64,000 nt of DNA from CAZLMG01 sp964560765 (GTDB lineage: Bacteria; Bdellovibrionota_B; Oligoflexia; Oligoflexales; CAZLMG01), in the NCBI GenBank assembly GCA_964560765.1, contig CAZLMG010000002.1, positions 211,905-275,904 on the forward strand, read 5' to 3'. Shown piece after piece: positions 45,156-54,623 of this stretch (positions are counted from its first letter, which is position 1; each line of letters opens with the position of its first letter). Position numbers and translations under genes: made by a program. The notes under the pieces are model-generated. The model was not told the DNA's origin, ran no database searches, and worked only from the letters and a program-made list of their open reading frames with translations.

Positions 45156-47438
45156 TTATTTCGTAGTTAAGTAGAAATAGTCTCGATTGTCCGATGTTCC
45201 GATAAAGCGCGGCAAGGAAACATCTTTGTGCTTCGAGTCCAATACCTCCATGCCCTTGATGAAATTTTCCACAACAAAACCCTGTTCCTTGCGGCTGACC
45301 AGTGCCAAATAGGTGTGCTCAAGTGCGTTCATGTCCAGATGCATCGCATAGGTGCAGCCATAAGCCTGAAACACCCGAGCCATAGCATTCGGGGTGACGC
45401 TCGTGAAATATCCGTACAATAGATAGGAGCGGCGCCCGCTCTGCTGCAAGCAGATGCCGGCGCGTAATGCTCTCTGTTTGCTGTCAATCGATCCAGACCA
45501 GTTTCCAGCGCCCCAACGACTCACCAGCTTGCCCGGCACGGGCATCTGCGTATTTGTATCGACACCCTCAATGATCGGAACGCCGTTTTGCCGCGCATGG
45601 CGTACCTGAGGCAGTATAGAATCATCATCATTAGGTTCCCAGGTTTTCATTCGTACGCCACCGCCAATATCGATGACTATGGACGCCAAGTCTGGTTGCA
45701 GCCGACTCAGTATGACTCCTTGCTCCATAAAACCATAGTGACTACCGCGATTCTTCAAGCTGAGCTCGCCCCACTTAAACGCTCCGTGACTGCGTTTGAA
45801 GCCGCCAGTAAACGTTGCCACGACGCTGCGAGCAGCGACCGGGTTCACTCGTCCCGTAACAACTAGGGGTTTAAGCGATGAAAACCCGTCCGGTCCGCCT
45901 ACACTCTTATCATGCATGTTAGGCAGTATTCGCTCGGACCACTCCACGGAAGGGTGCTCCGTTCCCATGGCAAACTCTAAATTCATTCGACTCAAATCAA
46001 ATGCGACCATGTACACCAGCGCCTTGCGCTCGATCTGATCAAGTGCTGCCACTCGATTTGGATAGCTCTTCATCAAATCATCGCTGATAAAACGCGGCTC
46101 AATGGCACTGATAAAAACACCATCATACATGGCCGCCGGGACCCAACCTCCCACCGGCATTCGGCCATCAGTGACGCCGCGTAGTTGCAGTGCAATATCC
46201 TCCACTTTCAAGAGGGAGCCCTGATACTCATGTGACAATCGCGCATTCATGGGCACATCGCGCCGCAAGGTTGCCGCGCGGCTGCCGCCACCTTCCTTCT
46301 CGATTTCACTGCTGGCAAGAAACTGATCCTGATAGATCGTCGTCTTCACTAACGTCGTAATCTGCTCGCCGCCCCAAACAAATTTGCGCAGGAAATTAGC
46401 CACAAATTCTTTGGAGGTGGCTCGACCGGCGGTTGGATGGCGAGCAAACAAACGCTCCTTACAGTGGGGCGAATACGGCTGCATGTCTTTCCGGGCTTCG
46501 GCGATTCCACTCTTTGCCGCATCGTCCATCAGGGAGCACGGTGTCTCTGTATTTTGCATACGCAGTACGACGACTCCAGGCCCAGAGTCAGCTCTGAAGT
46601 CCAGAGCTTGCAACTGGGGATAGGGATTTTCAAGATGCACTAACTCCTGAACGGCCCCCTTCTCATCCAGGACCTCCCAAAGGAACCAAGCGTTTGCACC
46701 AGGGTGCAGGTTGGTCCAGCGTTCCTTCCAAACGGCACCGTTGCCGCGCTTCCAGTCGCGGACAATTTGCAGGCTCTGTGGCTGTAACTTCAGCACATTC
46801 GCAACAAAGCCAGATGGAAGTCCTTTCGCTGCCGCTGGTGACTCTGGCGGGGTCACTACGGCCGGTTGTGCAGGTGGCTCCACGACAGTAGGTGGCGCGG
46901 GCGGCGCAGCTACGGCGGGAGGTGGCGCGGGCGGCGCAGCTACGGCGGGAGGTGGCGCGGGCGGCGCAGCTACGGCGGGAGGTGGCACTGATGGTGCTGA
47001 AGTGGGGCGTGGAGTAGTAGCATTCGGAGAATCCTGCCATTTGCCAGGCACCTTAATGGTCGGCTTGGCCGGCACCGCTTGTATCAAGTTAGGTTCACTC
47101 TTGGGCGGCACACTTGGCGCTTCGCCTGCTGGAGCCGGCGAGACACTGGGCTGGTCGGCTGCAGGAACTGTCAACAAATCGAGAGATTCTGCTGCTGGCA
47201 TGGGCGATGCCACGGTCGCCGGCTCACCTACGCCAGGGATCATGGGCGGATCCAACACAGCGAGGTGCCTATCCCCGTCGCTGGCGATAGATTCGGCAGT
47301 CTCTGGCTGGGACCCTTCTGACCGCACATCGACATGCGGAGCCCCACGCGCTACGGCGGCCAAGGCCACGAGCAACGTCGGCACGAGTGCCTTTCTGCGA
47401 TATCGGTAGTCCAACGACATGATTCGTGATTTCTTCAT
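45156..47438 (-). CDS. Exported proline-rich protein with phosphodiester-glycosidase (NAGPA) domain
   Basis: 760 residues. Signal peptide (about 1-32), then a 170-residue Pro/Ala-rich disordered region containing three perfect ten-residue repeats PPPAVAAPPA. The C-terminal half (about 440-755) has the NAGPA/DUF2233 pattern: VATFTGGFKRSHGAFKWGEL, MEQGVILSRLQPDLASIVID, YGYFTSVTPNAMARVFQAYG and CTYAMHLDMNALEHTYLALV. The human relative removes GlcNAc from phosphodiesters; bacterial homologues act on envelope or exopolysaccharide phosphodiesters, which is the likely kind of target. Start is the ATG with an unimpressive upstream region. Confidence 0.75.
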   Translation of the reverse strand: MKKSRIMSLDYRYRRKALVPTLLVALAAVARGAPHVDVRSEGSQPETAESIASDGDRHLAVLDPPMIPGVGEPATVASPMPAAESLDLLTVPAADQPSVSPAPAGEAPSVPPKSEPNLIQAVPAKPTIKVPGKWQDSPNATTPRPTSAPSVPPPAVAAPPAPPPAVAAPPAPPPAVAAPPAPPTVVEPPAQPAVVTPPESPAAAKGLPSGFVANVLKLQPQSLQIVRDWKRGNGAVWKERWTNLHPGANAWFLWEVLDEKGAVQELVHLENPYPQLQALDFRADSGPGVVVLRMQNTETPCSLMDDAAKSGIAEARKDMQPYSPHCKERLFARHPTAGRATSKEFVANFLRKFVWGGEQITTLVKTTIYQDQFLASSEIEKEGGGSRAATLRRDVPMNARLSHEYQGSLLKVEDIALQLRGVTDGRMPVGGWVPAAMYDGVFISAIEPRFISDDLMKSYPNRVAALDQIERKALVYMVAFDLSRMNLEFAMGTEHPSVEWSERILPNMHDKSVGGPDGFSSLKPLVVTGRVNPVAARSVVATFTGGFKRSHGAFKWGELSLKNRGSHYGFMEQGVILSRLQPDLASIVIDIGGGVRMKTWEPNDDDSILPQVRHARQNGVPIIEGVDTNTQMPVPGKLVSRWGAGNWSGSIDSKQRALRAGICLQQSGRRSYLLYGYFTSVTPNAMARVFQAYGCTYAMHLDMNALEHTYLALVSRKEQGFVVENFIKGMEVLDSKHKDVSLPRFIGTSDNRDYFYLTTK
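46891..46980. repeat. Three perfect 30-bp tandem repeats
   Basis: A 30-base unit is repeated three times without a mismatch (46891-46920, 46921-46950, 46951-46980) inside the proline-rich linker, coding PPPAVAAPPA each time on the minus strand. Perfect identity suggests recent expansion and possible length variation. Confidence 0.95.
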
Positions 47439-47723
47439 CTAAAGAGCCGACACTGGGGCCCTGCCTCGGGCGTGGATTCCCCTGTCTTGGGTATCGGTTT
47501 ATAGGACAAGGACCTTAGGCAAAATTTCTGAGCCATGCCAAGCAAAGGCTAATGCCAACCATCCGCAATTGCAGGATTTAGCATGAAAAGCTAAGGTTCC
47601 TACCAAATTTGGCCGATAAGGTATTCATATCGCATTTTCATAGCCACAATGGTTGGCAACCCTAGAGGATTGAGGTAGACCCCAGACCCGTAGTGGATTT
47701 AATGGTCGCGTTGGGTGTACCGA

Positions 47724-48671
47724 ATGGAGGACGCCATTCGAAATTTTGTTCCACAATTTGCCCGAATCAGCGCCCTGACCATATCTTTGGCCACAGGCTC
47801 ATCCGGCTGTATCAGCCATTCGGATGCCCCCTTTCGTGGAACGATCCCGGCCCGCCCGTCACATGCCATGACCGGCTCGCAATTCATGAACATGACCAAG
47901 TCCTATAGTCCAGAAGAGCGCGAGCGCGCCATTCTCAATGAGTTGCGGCGCGGAAACGTACCCAGCTTCCTGCGTCAGCTGCAGCCCGTTCGCGTCAGCG
48001 GTGTAGTCCCGGGAGGGCAAACGGTGACTGGCACCTTCTGGGCCATGCCTGATTACCTTGCGATAGGTTCCGACCAAGACTTCGTTCGAATTCCAACTAA
48101 TCCAATGACAGCGCAAGCCATCGCCGATTTGTATGGCTTTGTTTTACCCACTTCCAAAATGGTCGATACGATCTATCAGCAAGCCGAAGTGCGGCTCATG
48201 CCAAGCCCCATGGCACCTACATCGCGCATGGTCTCAAATGACTATTACGTCGCCCACAATCAAACCATCGAACGGCAGCTGCAAGGTCGGCAACGAGGCA
48301 GTCTCGTGGCTGGCCACAAGAAAGACGTCGTCGTTTCCTCGCGACTGATCTCTCAACCCCGACGAGTGGCCATCTATGGGTGGCATCGCACAAATGGCTC
48401 GGCAATCCAACCTTTGAGTCTCGTCCATGGAAACACCTATGCCGACTATAGTCACGGTATTCGGTTGGTCTCCAGCGTCATGAAAATTGAAGGCAAAGAT
48501 CGCCTGGTAACTGATGTCCTCAAGGACTGGCGCTTGGCGTCGTTGCTGAGTAGCGAAGGCGTCTTAAGTCGACCTCGAATTCCGATGTACGAACCGCAAG
48601 CGCGTGACCCGATCAGCTTTGGGGACATCTTTGGTAGCTTGCAGCGGTTATTCATCTCTCATGCCATCTAA
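47724..48671 (+). CDS. Probable lipoprotein of unknown function
   Basis: About 315 residues. The N-terminus (MEDAIRNFVPQFARISALTI, later ATGSSGC) resembles a lipoprotein signal with lipobox GSSGC. I choose the ATG at 47724; a GTG at 47715 is equally possible, and neither has a strong ribosome binding site. The mature protein is mixed alpha/beta, beginning with a charged segment SYSPEERERAILNELRRGNV. No family recognised. It diverges from the NAGPA-type gene with 285 bp of intergenic DNA between, in which I see no clear element. Confidence 0.65.
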   Translation: MEDAIRNFVPQFARISALTISLATGSSGCISHSDAPFRGTIPARPSHAMTGSQFMNMTKSYSPEERERAILNELRRGNVPSFLRQLQPVRVSGVVPGGQTVTGTFWAMPDYLAIGSDQDFVRIPTNPMTAQAIADLYGFVLPTSKMVDTIYQQAEVRLMPSPMAPTSRMVSNDYYVAHNQTIERQLQGRQRGSLVAGHKKDVVVSSRLISQPRRVAIYGWHRTNGSAIQPLSLVHGNTYADYSHGIRLVSSVMKIEGKDRLVTDVLKDWRLASLLSSEGVLSRPRIPMYEPQARDPISFGDIFGSLQRLFISHAI

Positions 48672-48747
48672 GGCGGCCCCAGCCAGCCGTAAGTTTACAT
48701 CATTCCTCCGATAATTTAGAATAGCGCCAGACAGCATAGGAGATGCG

Positions 48748-50088
48748 ATGGCGCGCGCGAGTGCCCAAACCTTGTCGTGGGGCAGGACGTCCCATTTCGA
48801 CCAAGATGTATCGTTGTCCTTTTGGCGAAGCGATATACCTGCGTTGCTTGCATCCGAACGCCAGCGACAGGTTTTGGCTCATGGTCTGGGCCGCAGCTAC
48901 GGCGACTCCTGTTTGCTGCAGCATGGGCGTCTCATCGACTGCTCGCCACTGAACCGACTCATTCAGTTCGACAGAACGCAAGGCATTTTGACCTGTGAAG
49001 CAGGCACCAGCCTGGCGGACATTTTACGCGTCATCGTACCAGCAGGTTGGTTCTTGCCCGTAGTCCCTGGAACAAAATTCGTCACCATCGGCGGCGCCAT
49101 TGCCAATGACATTCACGGCAAAAATCACCACATCGCTGGCACTTTTGGACGGCACGTTCGTCGATTTGAACTTTGGCGACGGGACCGCCCGCCAACCCAA
49201 TGCTCACCGCAAGAGAATGCCGACTTATTTCGGGCCACCATTGGCGGCCTGGGGCTGACGGGGCTGATCGCCTGGGCGGAAATTCAGCTAGTGCCGATTG
49301 CTACGGCGCAACTGGATGTGGAAATCATCAGGTACGCTGGCTTGGAAGATTTCTTTCAACTTTGTGACACTTCCGAGACAAGTCATGCTTATACCGTCGC
49401 ATGGATCGACTGCCTTGCCTCCGGTTCCGCGTTGGGTCGAGGTCACTTCATTCGTGGCAATCACTGCCCCAGCTCATCGCGACCAGCACTATCGAACGCA
49501 AACAAGCGAGCCCTCAACCTTAGCATTCCCTTTGACGCGCCGAGTGGACTATTAAATTCTTGGACCATCAAAGCATTTAACAATCTGTACTATAAACGGC
49601 TGCGCCAGGATCACGTTCGCCTGACCCAAGGATTTGATCCGTTCTTCTTCCCACTTGATCGCATCCTGGGCTGGAATCGGCTGTATGGAAAACGGGGCTT
49701 ATTCCAGTATCAGTGCGTGGTTCCGACCGAGGAAAAAAATACTGTCAAGCGGCTCTTTGAACTGATCTCAGCGGCTCAGGAAGGCTCGTTCCTGGGAGTG
49801 CTCAAGCGATTTGGCGATGCGCCCTCGCCCGGGATGCTTTCCTTTCCCCAACCGGGCTACACCATCTCTTTGGACTTTGCCAATCGCGGTGCTTCAACGC
49901 GACGACTCTTTGCGGCACTGGACGCAGAAGTGTTAGCGGCAGGCGGTCGAATCTATCCGGCTAAAGATGCCCACATGACACCGGAAATGTTTCAACGTGG
50001 ATTTCCCCAATGGGAAGCGTTCCAAAAATGGATCGATCCCGGATTTTCGTCCAGCTTTTGGCAAAGGGTAATGGGCCATGGAACGTGA
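48748..50088 (+). CDS. dprE1: DprE1-like FAD oxidase
   Basis: 446 residues, BBE/VAO flavin fold. In actinobacteria DprE1 oxidises polyprenyl-phospho-ribose, the first half of epimerisation to polyprenyl-phospho-arabinose. The FAD segment KFVTIGGAIANDIHGKNHH matches DprE1 closely (about 110-128), and a catalytic-type Lys406 lies in RIYPAKDAHMT. The position of the mycobacterial Cys387 appears to be Ser374 (GYTISLDF). AGGAG is about five bases before the ATG. The SDR partner gene overlaps by 11 bp. A sugar oxidase of the wider L-gulonolactone group is the alternative. Confidence 0.83.
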   Translation: MARASAQTLSWGRTSHFDQDVSLSFWRSDIPALLASERQRQVLAHGLGRSYGDSCLLQHGRLIDCSPLNRLIQFDRTQGILTCEAGTSLADILRVIVPAGWFLPVVPGTKFVTIGGAIANDIHGKNHHIAGTFGRHVRRFELWRRDRPPTQCSPQENADLFRATIGGLGLTGLIAWAEIQLVPIATAQLDVEIIRYAGLEDFFQLCDTSETSHAYTVAWIDCLASGSALGRGHFIRGNHCPSSSRPALSNANKRALNLSIPFDAPSGLLNSWTIKAFNNLYYKRLRQDHVRLTQGFDPFFFPLDRILGWNRLYGKRGLFQYQCVVPTEEKNTVKRLFELISAAQEGSFLGVLKRFGDAPSPGMLSFPQPGYTISLDFANRGASTRRLFAALDAEVLAAGGRIYPAKDAHMTPEMFQRGFPQWEAFQKWIDPGFSSSFWQRVMGHGT

Positions 50089-50830
50089 GCCACACGAGCG
50101 AGTATTGATCTGCGGCGCCACATCAGCGATTGCGCAGGAGACCGCCAAACTCTTTGCGGCCGACGGTGCTCGCTTATTCTTACAAGGTCGGGATGGCGAA
50201 CGACTTGCCATCCTCAAGGGCGACCTATTGGCGCGAGGAGCCTCACAAGTTGACACGCACGTCGCTGATGCCGAGCAATTGATTTCCGAAATAGATATCG
50301 TTGCTGCCGCCAACCGCGCCATGGGCGGAATCGATATCGCGCTGCTTGCCTCAGGGGTTTTAGGAGATCAATCGGCATGTGAATCCGATGCCGCGCAAGC
50401 CGAGCACGTATTTCGCGTCAATTTTTTGAGCCCCATGCATGTGCTTACAAAACTCGCCAATGAATTCGGGGGCCGCCGCAAGGGCTGCATCGCCGTCATT
50501 TCCTCAGTCGCTGGCGACCGAGGGCGCAAAAGTAACTATGTTTACGGCAGCTCAAAAGCGGCCCTAACCTGTTTCCTTGGGGGCTTGCGCAATCGACTGG
50601 CAACGCAAGGAGTCTCCGTCTTAACTATCAAACCGGGATTTGTTTCGACCCCGATGACTGCACATTTGCCGAAAGGAGCGCTATTCGCCAACGCAGATGC
50701 CATCGGCATGGGCATCTACCGCGCCATTCACCAAAATCGCAATGTCGTCTATCTCCCTTGGTTTTGGTGGCCGATCATGTCGATCATTCGATTGATTCCA
50801 GAATTTATCTTTAAGCGCCTAAGTATTTAG
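50078..50830 (+). CDS. dprE2: DprE2-like short-chain dehydrogenase
   Basis: A 250-residue SDR. Nucleotide site VLICGATSAIAQETAKLFA (a GxTSxIA variant as in DprE2) and catalytic Tyr-x-x-x-Lys in YVYGSSKAALTCFLGGLRNR, with the active Ser in VISSVAGDRG. In the DprE1/DprE2 pair this enzyme reduces the keto intermediate. A hydrophobic C-terminus (about 228-248, WFWWPIMSIIRLIPEFIFKR) suggests membrane association, fitting a lipid-linked substrate. Overlaps dprE1 by 11 bp; no arabinosyltransferase is seen in the window. Confidence 0.83.
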   Translation: MEREPHERVLICGATSAIAQETAKLFAADGARLFLQGRDGERLAILKGDLLARGASQVDTHVADAEQLISEIDIVAAANRAMGGIDIALLASGVLGDQSACESDAAQAEHVFRVNFLSPMHVLTKLANEFGGRRKGCIAVISSVAGDRGRKSNYVYGSSKAALTCFLGGLRNRLATQGVSVLTIKPGFVSTPMTAHLPKGALFANADAIGMGIYRAIHQNRNVVYLPWFWWPIMSIIRLIPEFIFKRLSI

Positions 50831-50863
50831 CTTTATCTTGCTGGCTGTAGAGGAGATTTGCAG

Positions 50864-51784
50864 ATGACCAAAAAGTCGATCATGGTGGCGGAAGACGATA
50901 ATGACCTACGCAGTTTGATGAGCAACGCGCTTCGCGAAGCTGACTACAATGTTATCGAGTGCGCAAACGGTCCACTTGCTATGGATGCCATTCGCGAGCA
51001 GCGCTTTGACGCATTAGTTGTTGATGTTGTCTTACCGGCGATCAATGGCCTGCAGGTCATTGCCTTAGCGAAAGGCAGTAAGCTCAACCGAGACGCAGCC
51101 ATCATTATCGCCAGCGGCCACATGGATGATGGCGCCCTCGATAAAGCAAAAAAACTAGGCATCACCGACATATTTGTGAAGCCATTTCCGATAGCAGATT
51201 TATTGGCGCGCGTTAAACAACGGACGCGCGATCGAGTGGAGGCTAGCAGCTATGACACGCGGCTCATCAAGTGCTTTGTCGCCGCCGCGAAGGAAGTGTT
51301 AGAGTTTTATCTTGGACATGAGCCGAAAATTGGCAAGCCCTTCGTCAAATCGTCCCGCAGCACTCACGGCTATGTGACGGGTTTGATCGGATTTACCGGA
51401 GATGGACTGATCGGCTCAAGCTCCATGACCTGTGACGAGCCGATGATTCATTTGTTGGCAAAGAAAGTTTTCATGGACGACTCCATTCAACCTGATGAGT
51501 CCATGATGGCAGACCTTGCCGGTGAAATGACAAATCAAGTGATCGGCAAAGCAAAAATCAATTTCGGCAAGATTGGTGTGAAGATGAGTATCGGGCTGCC
51601 AGAAGTCGTCGTCGGCAAAAATCACATGGTTGTCCACAAGACCGACAACCCGATCATCTGTATTCCGATCGAAGATGGAAACGCTAAGTGTTACGTTGAG
51701 TTTTCCATGGCCAAAACTGGTGATATTGCCATCGATGAAAAGTCGGGGGAAGCTGCCCCGGACAACGTGATTATGTTCGACTAG
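50864..51784 (+). CDS. Response regulator with CheX-like phosphatase domain
   Basis: 306 residues from the ATG at 50864 (AGGAG eight bases upstream; the TTG two codons earlier is too close). Receiver domain 1-120 with acidic pair EDD, phosphoacceptor Asp54 (LVVDVVLP) and Lys106 (FVKPF), all intact. The C-terminal half (about 135-280) resembles CheX: ADLAGEMTNQVIGKAK contains the catalytic-type Glu221-x-x-Asn224. Such proteins may remove phosphate from CheY-like partners. No chemotaxis genes lie nearby. Confidence 0.85.
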   Translation: MTKKSIMVAEDDNDLRSLMSNALREADYNVIECANGPLAMDAIREQRFDALVVDVVLPAINGLQVIALAKGSKLNRDAAIIIASGHMDDGALDKAKKLGITDIFVKPFPIADLLARVKQRTRDRVEASSYDTRLIKCFVAAAKEVLEFYLGHEPKIGKPFVKSSRSTHGYVTGLIGFTGDGLIGSSSMTCDEPMIHLLAKKVFMDDSIQPDESMMADLAGEMTNQVIGKAKINFGKIGVKMSIGLPEVVVGKNHMVVHKTDNPIICIPIEDGNAKCYVEFSMAKTGDIAIDEKSGEAAPDNVIMFD

Positions 51785-51787
51785 ATG

Positions 51788-52309
51788 CTATGGCGAAATG
51801 ATCGTGGAGACGGCGTTTAAGAAGTGGCGAACCTGCTCATCTACCAAATCCCACTGAGCCTCGCTGATTTCGTCTACGCCAGCCGCCTTGCTCGACGCCA
51901 TTTGATGCTTTTGAATGATCCGCTCCAGGGCGCCCGAAAGGTCGCTCAGGAGACTACCTGGGGTTACTGAAATCGCACCTTCAGGTGCATCGGCCGGGGC
52001 CTTCCAGGCCGCCGAACGGCCTGAGCGATCACTGCCCCCGGCCACAGCATAGGCACCCTTTGCGGGGCGATCCTGACGCCTACTGGATTCGATGGCAGCC
52101 AGAAAGTGGCTCCTAATGTCTTCGGGCCATTCCAAGCGGGACAGCATCTTGGCTGCCACCGCCGTGGTGATTCGCCGGCGCTGACTGAAATACTCGGATA
52201 AACGCCCTGGCGTAATGCCCAAGTCTCGGGCAAAAGCCCGTAACGAGTAATTCGGATTCCGTCCTTGCCGAAGGGCGAACTCCTGCCGTAGCTGGTCTTC
52301 TGGGTACAT
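51788..52309 (-). CDS. TIGR02147-type helix-turn-helix protein
   Basis: 173 residues from the ATG at 52309. N-terminal third: NPNYSLRAFARDLGITPGRL followed by SEYFSQRRRIT, the signature helix-turn-helix of the TIGR02147 family, best known from Fibrobacter and Bdellovibrio-type bacteria; the family is usually about 270 residues, so the C-terminal half here is short and partly Gly/Ala-rich. Longer upstream frame adds non-conserved residues. Converges on the receiver-CheX gene with stops 3 bp apart. Target genes unknown. Confidence 0.8.
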   Translation of the reverse strand: MYPEDQLRQEFALRQGRNPNYSLRAFARDLGITPGRLSEYFSQRRRITTAVAAKMLSRLEWPEDIRSHFLAAIESSRRQDRPAKGAYAVAGGSDRSGRSAAWKAPADAPEGAISVTPGSLLSDLSGALERIIQKHQMASSKAAGVDEISEAQWDLVDEQVRHFLNAVSTIISP

Positions 52310-52677
52310 AATTAGCCCCCATGCTTCGCAAACCGTATGAACACTGCAAAGCCCGCTCCGCAACGTCAATTCCTTAGAAATTATTACGCTTTCATTTCCG
52401 GAGGGGGCTCCAAAGGCAAGTCACGCAAAACGCCAAAATCACTCAATACCCTGTATTTACAGAGAAAACAGAGATTCATGCCGACAGACTTCCCATTTTG
52501 CAATGAAACCTCAACTCTTAGAAGGCCCGTTCCGTCCACGCCACGTCCATAATCAACGGTAATAACTACACAAACTCGCAAGCCAGAACCAGCTTCGCGG
52601 CTGCAACCCGAAAACAACTCAATGATCGCGGGCGTCCTGCCGAAGGAACAGCTGGAACATGCAGGAGACAGATACCC
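52310..52677. other. Divergent intergenic region, 368 bp
   Basis: Lies between the TIGR02147-type gene and the PilZ-like gene, which read away from each other. Only short unconvincing frames are open in it. It should hold two promoters; I see no strong -35/-10 pair, no hairpin with a T tract and no RNA gene. Confidence 0.6.
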
Positions 52678-53463
52678 ATGTGGAGTCGCTTCAAATCCCC
52701 GTCCAGCCGCTGGTCCAGCGCTCATCAGGAAGTCGAGCGGCTTTACCCGCGCTTTCACCTACTTCGCGACGATCTCTGCACGATTCGCATCCACGACACT
52801 TTTGCTGGCAAACTGATCGAAATCGGCTACGGCGGCTGCAGCTTCGCCGTTGAAGCCTCCGTCGAGCGTCGCTTGCAACTCCTGCAGCAAGGCGGCTCAA
52901 AAATCACAGCCGATATTGAACTCCTAGGACACCGCCACCAGTTGCACGCTGCCATCAGTCATTCCAAGGCTGGCAAGGTGGGTATGTGTTTTCAGCACGA
53001 TCGCAGCAAGGACTTCACCTTCCTTCAGGACTTTCTTGGCCCCCTATCATTTGGCGCGGAGATGGCCGCAGCCGCCGCAGGTCGCCAAGATCAGGTCGCC
53101 ATTCGCGGCGATGGTCTCCGTAACGGTGACGTCTCCATCCGCACAGGTGGTGCCGGTGGCGCCATCGAAGAAGTCTGGTTACGTTACAAGCGACACAAGA
53201 TCTCCTTCGAAACGCAAATCACCGCCCGTGGCATTTCGACTCGCCACGACATTGGGCCCGGCGGCGAGCTCACTGAGATGACGCGCACCCAGGGAGTCGA
53301 TCCGGACGTCCTTCGGATGGCTCTTCTGATATTGCACGGGTTTGCCCAGCAGCACGGCGAAGCCTTGATACGGGACGCGTTTGACTTTGCGCTGCAGGCC
53401 GCAGCGAAAGATCTGGGTTTATCTCTCAGCGGTCAAAAACCACTGCGCCGTGTTTCAGGCTGA
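52678..53463 (+). CDS. Unknown protein with PilZ-like N-terminal half
   Basis: 261 residues; GGAG about eleven bases before the ATG. Residues about 35-120 are beta-rich and follow the PilZ pattern loosely (IRIHDTFAGKLIEIGYGGCS then FAVEASVERRLQLL), without the arginine motif. The second half has Gly-rich strands (GGAGGAIEEVWLRYKRHKIS) and a helical C-terminus. No named family is secure. It ends 9 bp inside the end of the convergent esterase gene. Confidence 0.55.
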   Translation: MWSRFKSPSSRWSSAHQEVERLYPRFHLLRDDLCTIRIHDTFAGKLIEIGYGGCSFAVEASVERRLQLLQQGGSKITADIELLGHRHQLHAAISHSKAGKVGMCFQHDRSKDFTFLQDFLGPLSFGAEMAAAAAGRQDQVAIRGDGLRNGDVSIRTGGAGGAIEEVWLRYKRHKISFETQITARGISTRHDIGPGGELTEMTRTQGVDPDVLRMALLILHGFAQQHGEALIRDAFDFALQAAAKDLGLSLSGQKPLRRVSG

Positions 53464-54582
53464 CTCGTTCAGTTTAAACATCTCTGGCAAGTGCTGCATC
53501 ATCACTGCATGCTGATCAAAGTTGCAATGAGCTCCAGGCTTGTCGAAGGCAGACGTCGTCTTCATGCCAAGGCGCTCATACGACTCCTTTGCCCGCTGCA
53601 CATCGCGCAATAGAAAATCGCCGGTCGTCGCCTCAAAGTGCAGGCGAAAGGTCGACTTCATGCTGTCCGACGCCGTAAAGCCGTTGGCGATGGGTGGGAC
53701 GCCACCGCAATGCATAAAGGCCCCACCCCGATACTGGGCACCGAATTGGGGGATGAAGGTACCGGCAAGGAAGATACCACCGCCTGATTGCCCGACAAAG
53801 TAGGTATGGCGAAGGTCGATGTTGTACTTACCTAGTACTTGCTTTTGCAGTAGCTCATGAACATATTCGGCGTGCGCTCTGGCATCTGGGCGACTCCAGC
53901 TTTGCGAGTTGCTCGGCGTTCGCAGCGAGACAATGATCAAACGCTGTTCCTTGGCAAAATTACGAAACGCCTCCGAGCGAAACGGCAGATCATAATTGCT
54001 GTAGGTATCGCCGTGAAAGTAAGCTAGCACTTTGTAAGCATTCTGCGGGCTGTAGTCGCTGGGAGCAAGAATGCGAAACTCACCCTGCGCCCGACTGGCG
54101 GCCGCAAAGTTTTCACGAACTTCGCCCGCGGCACCACCAGTACCGGCGCTGGTGGTGATGGCCGATACCTGATCCATACGAACCAGGCGAGAATCGGTTA
54201 ACTTTCCGCCAGCGTCGAAGGCGGCAATCGCGAGAGTCGCGTCTTTCGCAGGTGCGATGACTTGCGCAAAACGGAACACATCCTTCAGACGCGCGACGTT
54301 TAACTTTTGTCCCTGCTGAAAGCCTGCCGCGCCGGCCTTGCACTCCGCCGGGCTGGCGCTCTGACATACCACCACAGACGCCGTGTCCTTGGTCGTTGCG
54401 ATCAAGAGCGCATCGGTTCGCAGATCGACTCGAATCTGCCCCTTATAATCTATAGGCTTCAGTTCATCTGCCAGGCTGCGGTTGCCATTCTCCAGAGCGC
54501 GACACTGCGTCAGAAGTAGTCCGGCGACAGCCAAGCCCATGTGCAAGTATTTACGTGCGCCCACATTAAGACCAAATTGCAT
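53455..54582 (-). CDS. Esterase/PHB-depolymerase-like lipoprotein (alpha/beta hydrolase)
   Basis: 375 residues from the third of three adjacent ATG codons (GGAG six bases upstream). Lipobox LLLTQC (Cys27), then a beta-rich domain of about 150 residues and an alpha/beta hydrolase. The nucleophile elbow is FVGQSGGG (Ser266), the oxyanion region is VLAYFHGDT, and a His is offered by KPGAHCNFDQH near the C-terminus. Similar folds include feruloyl esterases and PHB depolymerases. Follows the haem/cupredoxin lipoprotein by 41 bp, so the two probably work in the same place. Confidence 0.75.
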   Translation of the reverse strand: MQFGLNVGARKYLHMGLAVAGLLLTQCRALENGNRSLADELKPIDYKGQIRVDLRTDALLIATTKDTASVVVCQSASPAECKAGAAGFQQGQKLNVARLKDVFRFAQVIAPAKDATLAIAAFDAGGKLTDSRLVRMDQVSAITTSAGTGGAAGEVRENFAAASRAQGEFRILAPSDYSPQNAYKVLAYFHGDTYSNYDLPFRSEAFRNFAKEQRLIIVSLRTPSNSQSWSRPDARAHAEYVHELLQKQVLGKYNIDLRHTYFVGQSGGGIFLAGTFIPQFGAQYRGGAFMHCGGVPPIANGFTASDSMKSTFRLHFEATTGDFLLRDVQRAKESYERLGMKTTSAFDKPGAHCNFDQHAVMMQHLPEMFKLNESA

Positions 54583-54623
54583 CATCATCTCCAGCTTTCG
54601 ATGGCACAGCATCAGCGTCGGCA

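Noticed and set aside
46711..47409. 232-codon plus-strand Gly/Ala-rich open frame
   Set aside because: It is antisense to the proline-rich region of the NAGPA-type gene; its Gly-rich product is the complement of a Pro/Ala repeat, with no start signal or family.
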